DNA of 64,000 bases from positions 102,505-166,504 of the forward strand of contig JACPQL010000051.1 in assembly GCA_016190445.1 (NCBI GenBank). Direction: 5' to 3'. The notes beneath the pieces were generated by a model. It was not told where the DNA came from and searched no databases. It saw only the letters and a program-made list of their open reading frames with translations. Positions 42,359-51,359 of the stretch are shown here, one piece after another. Numbering within the stretch: position 1 is the stretch's first letter; every line of letters begins with the position of its first letter. The position numbers were made by a program, and so were the translations under genes. Source of the stretch: Chloroflexota bacterium (GTDB lineage Bacteria; Chloroflexota; Dehalococcoidia; Lucifugimonadales; JACPQL01).

Positions 42359-43015
42359 ATGAGTCGCATCCGTGTCCTCGTAGTTGACGACCACCCGGTG
42401 TACAGGGATGGGCTGCGTGCCTTGCTGACCTCCATCCCCGACATCGAGTTTGGGGGAGAAGCAGGTACTGGGGAGGAGGCCGTTGCCCTGGCCACCAGCG
42501 CCCAGCCGGACGTGGTCCTCATGGACATCAAGATGCCCGGCATGAACGGTATTGAAGCCACCCGACGCATCACCCCGTCCAGTCCGCACGTTGCTATCGT
42601 CATGCTCACGATGTTTGAAGACGATAGCTCAGTCTTCGCCGCCATGCGGGCTGGGGCACGCGGCTACCTGCTGAAGGGGGCCGACCAGGCCGAGATTCTC
42701 AGGGCTATTCGGGCCGTGGCCAGTGGCGAGGCCATCTTCGGCCCGGCCATCGCCACCAGGTTGATGGACTACTTCGCTTCGGGCAGACCGGCGGCTCCCT
42801 CCAGCACCTTTCCCGGACTCACCGACCGCGAGCGGGAGGTGCTGGGCCTTATGGCCAAAGGTCTGAACAACTCCGATATTGCCCGTAGCCTCGTCCTCAG
42901 CCCCAAGACTGTGCGGAACCACGTCTCCAACATCCTGGGCAAGCTACAGGTGGCGGACAGGGTCCAGGCGGCCCTCCGGGCACGTGAAGCCGGGCTGGGC
43001 GACAGCACCATATAG
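42359..43015 (+). CDS. NarL/FixJ-family response regulator
   Basis: The 218 residues have a receiver domain (RVLVVDDHPVYRDGL; phosphoacceptor Asp in PDVVLMDIKMPGMNG; MLTMFEDD) and a LuxR-type helix-turn-helix (LTDREREVLGLMAKGLNNSDIARSL, SPKTVRNHVSNILGKL). It pairs with the upstream kinase, whose stop it overlaps or abuts depending on start (TTG 42347 with GGAGG upstream, or ATG 42359). Targets are unknown, but the cytochrome/membrane gene cluster directly downstream is the obvious candidate. Confidence 0.94.
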   Translation: MSRIRVLVVDDHPVYRDGLRALLTSIPDIEFGGEAGTGEEAVALATSAQPDVVLMDIKMPGMNGIEATRRITPSSPHVAIVMLTMFEDDSSVFAAMRAGARGYLLKGADQAEILRAIRAVASGEAIFGPAIATRLMDYFASGRPAAPSSTFPGLTDREREVLGLMAKGLNNSDIARSLVLSPKTVRNHVSNILGKLQVADRVQAALRAREAGLGDSTI

Positions 43016-43180
43016 GCGGCCTGCTTCGCTTGCGTCTTGTTTCTCCCCCCCTGTTTCTACTCTGTCCCGCCTAATTTCGTGACTCCAGTCCTGCCCACAA
43101 GGGGACACTGGGCCCATGACAGCGGGAGCCCCCCCTGGCCAAACTGTAGCCCGATTCATAGGAAGAGCAAGGAGGAGTGA

Positions 43181-43399
43181 ATGCCGCAAATATTCAAAGC
43201 CCTGGCGACAATATCAGTCTGGGTCCTGTTCATTAACGGTGCGGGAAGCATGGTGTGGACCGCCATTGAGACCCTGGTCAGGTCGGGAGGGATAAGAGGG
43301 GAGCCCTACAACTTCTCAGACCTGGCCTGGTGGACATCCGCCGTGGCCAGCGTGTTCCTCGCTCTGATAGCGATGAAGATCAGAAGAGAGATGGAATAG
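43181..43399 (+). CDS. Small membrane protein, unknown
   Basis: A 72-residue protein with two hydrophobic segments (IFKALATISVWVLFINGAG; WWTSAVASVFLALIAMKI) and a strong AAGGAGGAG ribosome site before ATG 43181. No family recognised. It opens the same-strand gene series that continues with the cytochrome c gene and could be a small subunit of that membrane system. Confidence 0.6.
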   Translation: MPQIFKALATISVWVLFINGAGSMVWTAIETLVRSGGIRGEPYNFSDLAWWTSAVASVFLALIAMKIRREME

Positions 43400-43454
43400 T
43401 CCCCACTGCTCGCATGGAGACGCGACGGTCCCAATCAACAAAGGGGGTCCAACC

Positions 43455-44363
43455 ATGATAAAAGTGTTGAAATGGCTCGGCATCGGGCTCGGTGCCCTAC
43501 TGGGGGTGATAGTGATCGCCGTGGTGGTCCTGCTCCTTCTGGGACGCTCCCGCGTGAACAGGAGCTACAACATCCAAGTGGAGACGGTCGCCATCCCCTC
43601 CGATGCCGCCTCCGTCCAGCGCGGCCAGCACCTGGTGGAGGCCGTGGTGGGGTGTACGGGCTGCCACGGGACTAACCTGGCAGGCAAGAAGGTCTTTGAA
43701 GAGGGCCCCATAGGCAGAGTCTACGCCCCTAATATCACGGGAGGACAGGGTAGCGCGACCGGCGCCTATACCGACCAGGACTGGGCGCGGGCCATTCGCC
43801 ACGGCGTTAGCCCCAAGGGCAAGGGGCTGCTGATCATGCCCGTGGAGGACTACAACAACCTGAGCGCGGAGGACCTGGGCGCCATCATAGCCTACCTCAA
43901 AGCCGTGCCATCGGTGGACAACCAGACGCCGAAACCGGACATCCGGCCCCTGGGCCGAATCCTTGTGGCCCTTGGAGCGTTCGGCGAGGTTGTCCCCGCC
44001 CAGTTGGTTGACCACACCGCATCTTTGCCTGGCCCTGTGGCGCCTGGTGTCAACGTGGAGTACGGCGGCTACCTGGTGTCCATCAGCGGCTGCAAAGGCT
44101 GCCACGGGAAGGACCTGTCTGGGGCCCAACCGCCAGAACCGGGCGCACCCCTGGCGCCCAACCTGACTCGCGGCGGACACCTGGGCAAGTGGTCGGAGGC
44201 GGAGTTCATCCGCACGCTGCGCACAGGCGTAGAGCCTGACGGCGAAGAGATGGATGCCGAGTTCATGCCGTGGGAGGAGTACGCCAAGATGACCGACGAG
44301 GAGATGGGGGCCATCTGGCGTTACCTGCTGTCGCTGCCGGCGAAGGAGTCAACGGCGCCATGA
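43455..44363 (+). CDS. Membrane-anchored diheme cytochrome c
   Basis: The 302-residue protein has an N-terminal anchor (LKWLGIGLGALLGVIVIAVVVLLLL) and two cytochrome c domains, each with CxxCH: VVGCTGCHG near residue 75 and SGCKGCHG near residue 218. Likely distal Met ligands are in LLIMPVEDY and DAEFMPWEEY. This pattern resembles gluconate/alcohol dehydrogenase-type or c-type electron carriers on the outer face of the membrane. Its partner is unknown; next-door polytopic proteins may receive or deliver the electrons. Stop overlaps the next ATG by four bases. Confidence 0.9.
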   Translation: MIKVLKWLGIGLGALLGVIVIAVVVLLLLGRSRVNRSYNIQVETVAIPSDAASVQRGQHLVEAVVGCTGCHGTNLAGKKVFEEGPIGRVYAPNITGGQGSATGAYTDQDWARAIRHGVSPKGKGLLIMPVEDYNNLSAEDLGAIIAYLKAVPSVDNQTPKPDIRPLGRILVALGAFGEVVPAQLVDHTASLPGPVAPGVNVEYGGYLVSISGCKGCHGKDLSGAQPPEPGAPLAPNLTRGGHLGKWSEAEFIRTLRTGVEPDGEEMDAEFMPWEEYAKMTDEEMGAIWRYLLSLPAKESTAP

Positions 44364-44770
44364 AACCCGCCACCGTCAGACGAAGCGCTTCAATCACCTG
44401 GGCATCGCTCCTCTTTCTCCTGATGGGGGGCTTCTACGTAGCAGGCATTGTGCCTATGTTGCTGTACATCATTCGGAATCGAGAGCTACCCCCGATGCTA
44501 GGCTTCAGAGCCCTGGAAGGCCCCATCTCCCAGGGTCTCGGCATAGATGCTGTGATCGTCTCCCTCTACCTGCTGGCTGTGGTGAGCGCGGCGGAGGTCG
44601 TCGCGGGCTACTGGCTGTGGAAGTCCCGCAAGCTGGGTGGAGTGGCTGCGCTGGCTATCTCACCCGTCAGCCGGGCCTTCTGGATCGGGTACGAGGTGCC
44701 GCCTTTCATCCTGGTCGTGGTGGTCAGGGCAATACTGGTCTGGCGCGGCTGGAGAAGCCTGCGGGGATAA
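44360..44770 (+). CDS. Integral membrane protein, unknown
   Basis: From ATG 44360 (ATGA overlap with the cytochrome c gene) a 136-residue protein with about four spans: ASLLFLLMGGFYVAGIVPML, AVIVSLYLLAVVSAAEVVAGY, VAALAISPVSRAFWIGY and PFILVVVVRAILVW. No cofactor motif and no family recognised. Translational coupling suggests function with the cytochrome. Confidence 0.7.
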   Translation: MKPATVRRSASITWASLLFLLMGGFYVAGIVPMLLYIIRNRELPPMLGFRALEGPISQGLGIDAVIVSLYLLAVVSAAEVVAGYWLWKSRKLGGVAALAISPVSRAFWIGYEVPPFILVVVVRAILVWRGWRSLRG

Positions 44771-44797
44771 GCAAAGGCTCGAAGAGAGGAGTGAAGG

Positions 44798-46042
44798 ATG
44801 GCAAAAAGAGAGAACACGGCCAGCCCCTTTGGTGCCGAGGTCAGGCTGCTCCTCCAGGCGGCCATGGTCATCTTTCTGGTGACTGTGATCGTCGGCATTC
44901 TGAACGGGCTGGACGTCATTGATTTTGACCGCAAGACACTGCTGGCCCATGTGCACGCCGGCACCCTGGGCTGGATTACCCTGGGCTTTTTCGCCGCCTG
45001 CCTTTGGCTCTTCTCCGAGCGGCAGCCCCTGAGCGGCTGGCGGGCCCGGTCGCCTCGCCCTTTGAGCTGGGCTGCCACCGTCGCCATCGCCTTCTACGTT
45101 GTCGCCTTTTACAGCGGCAACCTGACGGCGCGGCTGATCGGCGGCAGCGTGACCCTGATAGCCATCGTCTGGTTCTTCGCCTGGGTGGTGGCCCAGAGTC
45201 GCCGCGTCCGCCTCAGCACGCCGCACCTGGGCATGCTGGCGGCCGCCACCACGCTCACCCTTGGGGCGGTGCTGGGAGTAGTCCTGGGGGTCTGGCTCAA
45301 AGGCGGTCTTCGGTTCCTGCCCGCGGAAATCCTGAACAGCCATCCCGTCCCGCTAATCGTGGGGTACCTCATCCTCGCGGGCATGGCCGTCAGCGAGTGG
45401 CGGCTGAACCCGGCCTCAGTCCACTCTCCGGCCAGCCGCGCTGGGTGGGCCCAAGTAGTGCTACCCTTCATCGGCGGGCTGGTGGTGACGGTGGGAGCGG
45501 TGCTGAACAACCAGGCACTCATCGGGCTTTACGTCCCGCTGGAGGTCACCGGTGTCGCCATCTACGTGGTGAGGCTCAGACGCCATGTTGTGGGCGCCGC
45601 CTGGCTAGCGGGCAACCATGAGCGCCTGTTCGCCATCAGCGCGCTCTTCCTTGTGGCCAATGTTGGGCTTTTCACCTACCTCATCGTCTCGCTCCTCGGC
45701 GGCGCTTACGGCGACCCGCCGGACTTCGTTCTCATGCCCGCATGGCTTATCTTCGCCATGGACCACGCCATGTTCATCGGGGTGCTCAGCAACGTGCTGT
45801 TCGGGCTGGTCTACGAGGCAACGGGGGCGCGGCGCTCCTTCTGGCCCTGGGCGGACCACGTGCTGTTCTGGGGCATGAACGTGGGTGTGGTGGGGTTCGT
45901 CGTGGGGCTGATTATGCAGGAGGCCATCATCAAGCAGATATTCACTCCTATCATGGGAACCAGCATTCTCCTCGGCATGGCCACCTACACCGTGCGGCTG
46001 CGAACAGGAGCGAGCGAAAATATCCCTGTGCAGGCAGGATAG
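44798..46042 (+). CDS. Polytopic membrane protein, CcoN/NnrS-like (possible haem protein)
   Basis: The 414 residues fold into about 12 spans. His residues occur within helices in a pattern reminiscent of haem-copper oxidase subunit I or NnrS proteins: LLAHVHAGTLGWITLGF near 50, NSHPVPLIVGYLILAGMA near 187 and FAMDHAMFIGVLSNVLFG near 325. No copper-site Tyr-His crosslink motif could be identified. It could be a haem-binding membrane redox partner of the cytochrome upstream. Ribosome site GAGAGGAG precedes ATG 44798. Assignment is by resemblance only. Confidence 0.6.
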   Translation: MAKRENTASPFGAEVRLLLQAAMVIFLVTVIVGILNGLDVIDFDRKTLLAHVHAGTLGWITLGFFAACLWLFSERQPLSGWRARSPRPLSWAATVAIAFYVVAFYSGNLTARLIGGSVTLIAIVWFFAWVVAQSRRVRLSTPHLGMLAAATTLTLGAVLGVVLGVWLKGGLRFLPAEILNSHPVPLIVGYLILAGMAVSEWRLNPASVHSPASRAGWAQVVLPFIGGLVVTVGAVLNNQALIGLYVPLEVTGVAIYVVRLRRHVVGAAWLAGNHERLFAISALFLVANVGLFTYLIVSLLGGAYGDPPDFVLMPAWLIFAMDHAMFIGVLSNVLFGLVYEATGARRSFWPWADHVLFWGMNVGVVGFVVGLIMQEAIIKQIFTPIMGTSILLGMATYTVRLRTGASENIPVQAG

Positions 46043-46084
46043 TTCCGAAGAGCGAAGATTAGAGGGAAAAGAAAGGAAAGACCA

Positions 46085-46759
46085 ATGCTTCGAAACCACG
46101 CCGAGCGAGACAGCACACTGAGATTCCTAGCCCTTTGCGGGGTTGCTGGTCCGATCATCTTCGCTGTCCTGGTCACGGTGGGTGGGTTCATCTACGAAGG
46201 CTATAGCCACGCTACACAGGCCATCAGTGAGCTTGGTGGAGTCGAGGCCCGATACCCAATTATCCAAAACGCTAACTTTTTCGTAGTTGGCATCCTGATC
46301 ATAGCTCTTGCCCTTGGACTTCATCGAGGGATTGGTGGTGGACACGGTTCAAAGCTTGGCCCTTTGCTGCTCGGCCTCTTCGGTGTAATTACGACAGTGG
46401 CACAACCATTCCTGCCCTGCGATGCTGGATGTGAATTCAAGACGCTAACCGGAGCCATGCACAACCTCACTGGGCTTGCCAGCTTTCTTGCTGCCGTTGC
46501 TGGTATCTTTGCTATCTCACGCAGATTGAAACGCGAGCCGCAGTGGCACCCCTACCAAGGTTACTCCGTCATAACCAGTGCAGTGGCGCTGGTAGCCCTA
46601 ATTGCATGGATTGGTATCGCTAAGGTTGCTGAAATTGGCAGCTTAAACGGTGTCTTACAGCGAACCTTTGTGGGATTGGTGCTTCTATGGATCGAAATCA
46701 TGGCGCTTCGGATGTTCTGGGTGTCCCGCCGGGCGCCTACGCCCACAACTGAGCGATAG
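46085..46759 (+). CDS. DUF998 family membrane protein
   Basis: The 224-residue protein has about six spans and the family signature YSHATQAISELGGVEARYP after the first. LPCDAGC and GAMHNLTGLASFLAAVAG follow, also typical of DUF998. The function is unknown. AT content is higher than in neighbouring genes. GAAAGGAAAG precedes ATG 46085. Confidence 0.82.
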   Translation: MLRNHAERDSTLRFLALCGVAGPIIFAVLVTVGGFIYEGYSHATQAISELGGVEARYPIIQNANFFVVGILIIALALGLHRGIGGGHGSKLGPLLLGLFGVITTVAQPFLPCDAGCEFKTLTGAMHNLTGLASFLAAVAGIFAISRRLKREPQWHPYQGYSVITSAVALVALIAWIGIAKVAEIGSLNGVLQRTFVGLVLLWIEIMALRMFWVSRRAPTPTTER

Positions 46760-46781
46760 CTGAAAAGGGAGGAACCAAGAG

Positions 46782-47228
46782 ATGAACGATGCTAGCCGAA
46801 GAACCCGAACCCAGAAGTGGGGCTGGGGCATTCTAATCGCGGTGAGCGCCTTGCTGGTACTGGGCGGCGTGGGTATGTACTTCCTGGGTGACAGCCCGGC
46901 CACTTTTGAGCAGGACACCGGCGTTCCAATGGCCGAGGTCAGGCAGGCCTACCCGACCGTTGCCGACCAGGTTGTTCGGGAAGGCCAGAACATCCAAATA
47001 CTGGTGGCAGCATTTGGGGTGCTGACGTTGCTCGTAGCTCTGGAAGGCTTCCGCCATGGTTCACGCTGGGCTTGGAACGCCACCTGGGTCTTGGTCGGCT
47101 GGCTGGTGGTGGGCGGGCTCCAGGCATTGGTGGTCGGCGGCCGCCTTGACATCGGTGGCTTCTTTTTAGCCTTCGCCGCCGTTGCCCTGGTAGGCCAACT
47201 GCTGGCCCGCAGAGTGCTTGGGCGCTGA
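46782..47228 (+). CDS. Four-span membrane protein, unknown
   Basis: 148 residues with an N-terminal span (GWGILIAVSALLVLGGVGMYFLG), a ~35-residue outside loop, and three more spans, ending LLARRVLGR. No family was recognised. GGGAGGAA ribosome site before ATG 46782; next gene starts 16 bases after the stop. Confidence 0.65.
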   Translation: MNDASRRTRTQKWGWGILIAVSALLVLGGVGMYFLGDSPATFEQDTGVPMAEVRQAYPTVADQVVREGQNIQILVAAFGVLTLLVALEGFRHGSRWAWNATWVLVGWLVVGGLQALVVGGRLDIGGFFLAFAAVALVGQLLARRVLGR

Positions 47229-47244
47229 GAAGGGAGGAAACCCA

Positions 47245-48201
47245 ATGACAACAGACTTACGCGTCCAGGAGTACGAGATCGCCGAGCGGCGGCTGTTCCA
47301 AAAGTACGGGCTGGAGTACCGCTCCCACTACTTCCAGCTAGACAACCCTCACCTGCGCGCCAGGGTTATTGAAGTGGGCTCGGGGCCGCCGGTGCTCTTT
47401 GTCCACGGTGGCGGGGGAGTGGCATCCGGATGGGTGCCCCTGTTGCCAGAGATCAAGGGCTATCGCCTGCTGGCGGTGGATCGCCCGGGGTGCGGGCTCA
47501 CCGACGGCTTCAACTACCGGGGGTCAGAGTTCCGCCCCCATGCTGTCTCCTTCCTGGAAAGGATATTGGACGCGCTTCATCTCAAGACTGTCCCGATCGT
47601 CGCCAACTCCATGGGCGGCTTGTGGTCCTTCTGGCTTGCCCTGGAGAGGCCTGAGAGGGTCTCCGCCATGGCCCAGCTTGGCTGTCCGGCCCTCATCCTG
47701 GACACCGGCGCCCCTTTCCCCATGCGGCTGCTGTCGGTGCGCGGGCTGAACCAGCTCATGTTCTCCCTCCAGCGGCCCAGCGTGAAGATGGTCAAAGGTG
47801 TGTTCAAGAACATGGGCCACAAGATGGAGGCCATGGAGCGCCTGCCGGGGGAGTACTGGGAGTGCATGTTCCGCTCCGGAATGCTTCCCGTCTACAAGGA
47901 GGGCTGGCTCACTATCATCGAACGAGTGCTACGCGTGACGGGGCCTGCTCCGGGGCTGAGCCTTCGGGAGGACGAGTTGCGCCGGGTTGCCCAGCCCACC
48001 CTCTTTGTCTGGGGCGACAACGACGCCTTTGGAAAGCCGGAGGTGGGCCGCCGTGCAGTCCAGGTCATGCCCAAGGCAAAGCTGGAGGTCGTTCCCGGCG
48101 GGCACCTGCCCTGGCTGGATGAGCCAAAGCGTGTGGGCGAACTGGTCTCAGGGTTTTTGTCCCAAAACGCGGGCAACGGTCATGCTCAGCGCCAAGCGTA
48201 G
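47245..48201 (+). CDS. Alpha/beta hydrolase
   Basis: The 318-residue alpha/beta-hydrolase fold protein has the oxyanion strand VLFVHGGGGVASGW, the nucleophile elbow IVANSMGGLWS (Ser), the acid in VWGDNDAFG (Asp) and the base in VPGGHLPWLDEP (His), a full triad. A ~60-residue cap lies between ~165 and 240. The substrate is unknown; esterase, epoxide-hydrolase-like or C-C hydrolase activity are all possible. ATG 47245 follows GGGAGGAAA. A fragment resembling its C-terminal LDEPKRV segment lies at 48916-48960. Confidence 0.88.
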   Translation: MTTDLRVQEYEIAERRLFQKYGLEYRSHYFQLDNPHLRARVIEVGSGPPVLFVHGGGGVASGWVPLLPEIKGYRLLAVDRPGCGLTDGFNYRGSEFRPHAVSFLERILDALHLKTVPIVANSMGGLWSFWLALERPERVSAMAQLGCPALILDTGAPFPMRLLSVRGLNQLMFSLQRPSVKMVKGVFKNMGHKMEAMERLPGEYWECMFRSGMLPVYKEGWLTIIERVLRVTGPAPGLSLREDELRRVAQPTLFVWGDNDAFGKPEVGRRAVQVMPKAKLEVVPGGHLPWLDEPKRVGELVSGFLSQNAGNGHAQRQA

Positions 48202-48221
48202 AGAAAAAGGAGGGAGTTAGC

Positions 48222-48923
48222 ATGAATCTCATAAGCATCCGGAGAGCTGGCGGTTGGTTCGCCATCATGGCGGCGGTAGCTTACGTATTGTGGATTCTCA
48301 TGGGAGGGCTGCTGTTTGCCAGCGCGCCGTCGGGGGCGCAACTGGGCGAAGCCGAGGGGGTTTTGTCCTTTCTGGGCGGACTGTCAGAAGGCCAGCGCGC
48401 CCTCGGACAAAGCATGACTGCCTTCCAATTAGTCGCCAACGTGCTGACGGTCCTCGTCCTGGCTGCCCTGTACTTGGTCCTCAGAAACGACGGGCCTGTC
48501 CGCGCCCTGTCCGCTTCAGCCGCTGCGGCTCTGAGCGTTCCCGTCAACATCTTCAGCGCCCTGCTAAGCTTTCCCCTGTATGGGCCGTTGAGTGATGGGT
48601 TCGCCTCGGCCACGGCCGCGGAGAGGGCTACGTCGGTCTCGCTCTATACGTTTTCGGTGTCCCTTTTAGAGGCGGCGGAGGTAACCTCCTCGTTGATCCT
48701 GGGTGCGGCCCTCATAGCCTACGGGCTGGCCATGGCTCGGAGTGCCGTGCCACGCTGGGTAGCCTGGCTGACACTGGCGGCCGGCATAGGCATGCTGGCG
48801 GGAGGGCTGCTTCAAGCAACAGTGGCGGGGCAGTTTGGTATTCTGCCCAGCATAGCGAGGCTCCTGTGGCTGGCGGCGCTCGGCATAGGGTTGTTGCGAA
48901 AGATGCCGGCCCGCGCTGGATGA
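48222..48923 (+). CDS. DUF4386-like integral membrane protein
   Basis: The 233 residues hold six spans; the pattern GGWFAIMAAVAYVLWILMGG, then FQLVANVLTVLVLAALYLVLR and a final pair with YGLAMARSAVPRW resembles DUF4386 proteins. Function unknown. AAGGAGGG before ATG 48222. It closes the same-strand run that started at 43181. Confidence 0.65.
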   Translation: MNLISIRRAGGWFAIMAAVAYVLWILMGGLLFASAPSGAQLGEAEGVLSFLGGLSEGQRALGQSMTAFQLVANVLTVLVLAALYLVLRNDGPVRALSASAAAALSVPVNIFSALLSFPLYGPLSDGFASATAAERATSVSLYTFSVSLLEAAEVTSSLILGAALIAYGLAMARSAVPRWVAWLTLAAGIGMLAGGLLQATVAGQFGILPSIARLLWLAALGIGLLRKMPARAG

Positions 48924-48960
48924 GCCGAAACGGGTGGCAAGCTGGTTAGAGGTTTTCTGG
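48916..48960 (+). pseudogene. Remnant of an alpha/beta hydrolase C-terminus
   Basis: In a frame overlapping the end of the DUF4386-like gene, the bases read LDEPKRVASWLEVF, matching LDEPKRVGELVSGF of the hydrolase at 47245-48201. It may be left over from a duplication or recombination that replaced a second hydrolase gene. The match is short. Confidence 0.35.
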
Positions 48961-49028
48961 CTACGAACGCCGCACCAGCGAGTCGCAGGTGAAGCAGGAA
49001 TCCAGGGACAACCCTAGTTGCAGCAGAG

Positions 49029-50204
49029 CTACCCCCTGGGCAGGCCAAGACCCCGCAGAGCAATGACGTTGCGCAGCACCTCCGAGGTGCCACCGGCGAT
49101 GGTGGCCGACACAGCCCAGTGCCAGGCGCGCTCCACTCGGCCCCTTATGGGGGCCCACGGCTCCCCGTGCTGGAGCTGGCCGTACAGCCCCATCAGGTCC
49201 ATGCAGGTGCGGGCCATGCGCTGGCTCGCCTCGGTGCCGAACAGCTTGGATACCGACGCCTCCCGGTTGGGCACCACGCCCTGCTCCTGCATCCAGGCCA
49301 CCCGGTAGCAGAGCAGCTTCCCCACCGTGTACTCGATGGCCGTCTCCGCGATGCGGTTGCGCACCCGGGGGTCGTCGGTGGCGCGCCCGCCGTTGACGCG
49401 GCGCTGGCCCAGGTACTGCACCACATCCTGGAACAGGGGCCAGTTGCCTGCCACCCGCTCGATCCCTGCCCTCTCGAAGTCCAGGTTGGCCGCCACCACG
49501 TACCAGCCCCGCTCCCTTTCACCCACCATGGTGCTCTTGGGCACCCGAACGTTGTCGAAGGTCACCTGGTTGAACTCCGCCAGCCCCGCCATGTTGACTA
49601 TGGGGCGGATAGTCACCCCAGGAAGCTTCAGGTCCACCAGAAAGACGCTGATGCCACGGTGCTTGGGCGCCTCCATGTTGGTGCGGGCCGCCAGCCAGAT
49701 ATAGTCGTCCACGTGGGCCAGGCTGGTCCAGATTTTGGTGCCGTTGATTACGAAGTCATCGCCGTCCTCCATGGCCCGGGTCTCCAGGGAGGCCAGGTCC
49801 GAGCCGGTGCCGGGCTCGGAGTAGCCGATGGCGAAGCCGCACTCCCCCCTGGCGATACGAGGCAGGAAGTCGCGCTTCTGCTCAGGAGTGCCGAACATGA
49901 TGATGCTGGGACCCATCTGGCGCTCGGCGGCGTGGTGGTAGCCGATGGGCGCCGTGTTCAGCACCATCTCCTCCATGTATATGAGGCGCTCTATGTGCCC
50001 CAGGCCCTGGCCGCCGTGCTCGCGGGGCCAGGCCAGGCCTATCCACCCCTTCCGGCCCAGCTTGCGAGAGAACTCCTTGTCCACGTTGCCGGTGCCCGCG
50101 GCCCCGGCGAGCTGGCGCTCCTCCCTTGGGGACAGCTCGCGCTCCAGGAAGGCGCATATCTCCTGGCGGAACCGCTCCTGCTCAGGGGTGAAGCTGAAGT
50201 CCAT
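49029..50204 (-). CDS. Acyl-CoA dehydrogenase
   Basis: FAD-dependent desaturation of acyl-CoA. The 391 residues begin DFSFTPEQERFRQEICAFLE, with WPREHGGQG, the flavin-contact block CGFAIGYSEPGTGSDLASL, NGTKIWTSLAHVDDYIW, and the C-terminal helical domain containing ARTCMDLMGLYGQL and SATIAGGTSEVLRNVIALRGLGLP, where GGTSEV-type residues contact FAD. The exact catalytic base could not be assigned, so chain-length class is open. It is followed upstream (minus strand) by ispG with a 39-base gap; metabolic link is not obvious. Confidence 0.93.
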   Translation of the reverse strand: MDFSFTPEQERFRQEICAFLERELSPREERQLAGAAGTGNVDKEFSRKLGRKGWIGLAWPREHGGQGLGHIERLIYMEEMVLNTAPIGYHHAAERQMGPSIIMFGTPEQKRDFLPRIARGECGFAIGYSEPGTGSDLASLETRAMEDGDDFVINGTKIWTSLAHVDDYIWLAARTNMEAPKHRGISVFLVDLKLPGVTIRPIVNMAGLAEFNQVTFDNVRVPKSTMVGERERGWYVVAANLDFERAGIERVAGNWPLFQDVVQYLGQRRVNGGRATDDPRVRNRIAETAIEYTVGKLLCYRVAWMQEQGVVPNREASVSKLFGTEASQRMARTCMDLMGLYGQLQHGEPWAPIRGRVERAWHWAVSATIAGGTSEVLRNVIALRGLGLPRG

Positions 50205-50243
50205 GGCGCCCCTCCTTGGGCCTGACGCCCAGGCCTGCCCCGT

Positions 50244-51359
50244 CTAAAGCTTCTCCACCTCTTCCATGAGGGCGGAGAGCATCTCGCTGGCTTCCACCAC
50301 GCGGGCCTTCTGCCCCTTGCGGAAGATGATGGCCCGGCCAGCGCCCGCCGCAATACCCACGTCGGCGTCCTTGGCCTCCCCGGGCCCGTTCACCTCGCAG
50401 CCCATCACCGCCACCTTTACCGGCTTGTCCACCTTCTTGAGCAGCTCGTCCACCTGGTTGGCCAGCTTCACGATGTCCACGTCGGCGCGACCGCAGGAGG
50501 GACAAGCCACCAGGATAGTCCCCTTCTGGCGCAGGTTCAGGGACTTCAATATCTCGTAGCCTGCCAGCACCTCTTCCCTGGGGTCGCCGCTGAGGGAGAC
50601 GCGGATGGTATCGCCGATGCCATCATACAGCAGGATGCCGAGACCGACGGCGCTGCGGACCGTGCCCGACTTGACGGTACCCGCCTCGGTTATGCCCAGG
50701 TGAAACGGATAGGGGACCATGGCCGCCAGCTTGCGGTAGGCCTCCACCGTGGTCTCCACGTCGAAGGCTTTGAGGGAGACCTTGATCATGTGAAAGTCCA
50801 GGGCCTCCAGAATGCCTATCTCCCACAACGCTGTGGCCACCATGTGGTCCACCACCGACCCCGTACCCTCAGCGGCACCCTTGGCGAGCCGGTTGACCCC
50901 ATCCTTGAGGCGGGAGAACCCCCCGGCCCGGCCAATGGCGCCCACTGGTGGCAGGCTGCCGAAATTGACGCCAATGCGAATGGGGACCCGCCGCTCCTTG
51001 GCCAGGCAGACCACCTTCTCCACCTGGCCCTGGTCCCGGATGTTGCCTGGGTTGAGGCGGAGGCCGTCCACCCCCTGGCGCAACGCCTCAAGAGCAAGCT
51101 GGTAGTGGAAGTGGATATCGGCGATCAAGGGTATCTTTATATGGCGCTTGATCTCGCCCAGGGCACTGGCGGCCTCCATGTCAGGCACGGCACACCGGAC
51201 GATCTCGCACCCTACCTCCTCCACCTCTTTGATCTGGCGAACGGTGGCCGCCACGTCCCTGGTGTCCGTCTTGGTCATGGTCTGCACCGAGACGGGGGCA
51301 CCTCCCCCCACCTGGACTGGGCCCACGAACACCGGAGCGGTGGCCCGGCGTGGTCTCAT
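50244..51359 (-). CDS. ispG: 4-hydroxy-3-methylbut-2-enyl diphosphate synthase IspG
   Basis: IspG converts MEcPP to HMBPP in the MEP isoprenoid pathway using a [4Fe-4S] cluster. The 371 residues show VQTMTKTDTRDV at the start, LRLNPGNIRD, a TIM barrel, and the C-terminal cluster ligands in VACPSCGRADVD and VAVMGCEVNGPGEAKDADVGIA. ATG 51359 overlaps the rseP stop (ATGA), so they are coupled. With dxr and uppS in the same operon, three isoprenoid steps are grouped. Confidence 0.97.
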   Translation of the reverse strand: MRPRRATAPVFVGPVQVGGGAPVSVQTMTKTDTRDVAATVRQIKEVEEVGCEIVRCAVPDMEAASALGEIKRHIKIPLIADIHFHYQLALEALRQGVDGLRLNPGNIRDQGQVEKVVCLAKERRVPIRIGVNFGSLPPVGAIGRAGGFSRLKDGVNRLAKGAAEGTGSVVDHMVATALWEIGILEALDFHMIKVSLKAFDVETTVEAYRKLAAMVPYPFHLGITEAGTVKSGTVRSAVGLGILLYDGIGDTIRVSLSGDPREEVLAGYEILKSLNLRQKGTILVACPSCGRADVDIVKLANQVDELLKKVDKPVKVAVMGCEVNGPGEAKDADVGIAAGAGRAIIFRKGQKARVVEASEMLSALMEEVEKL

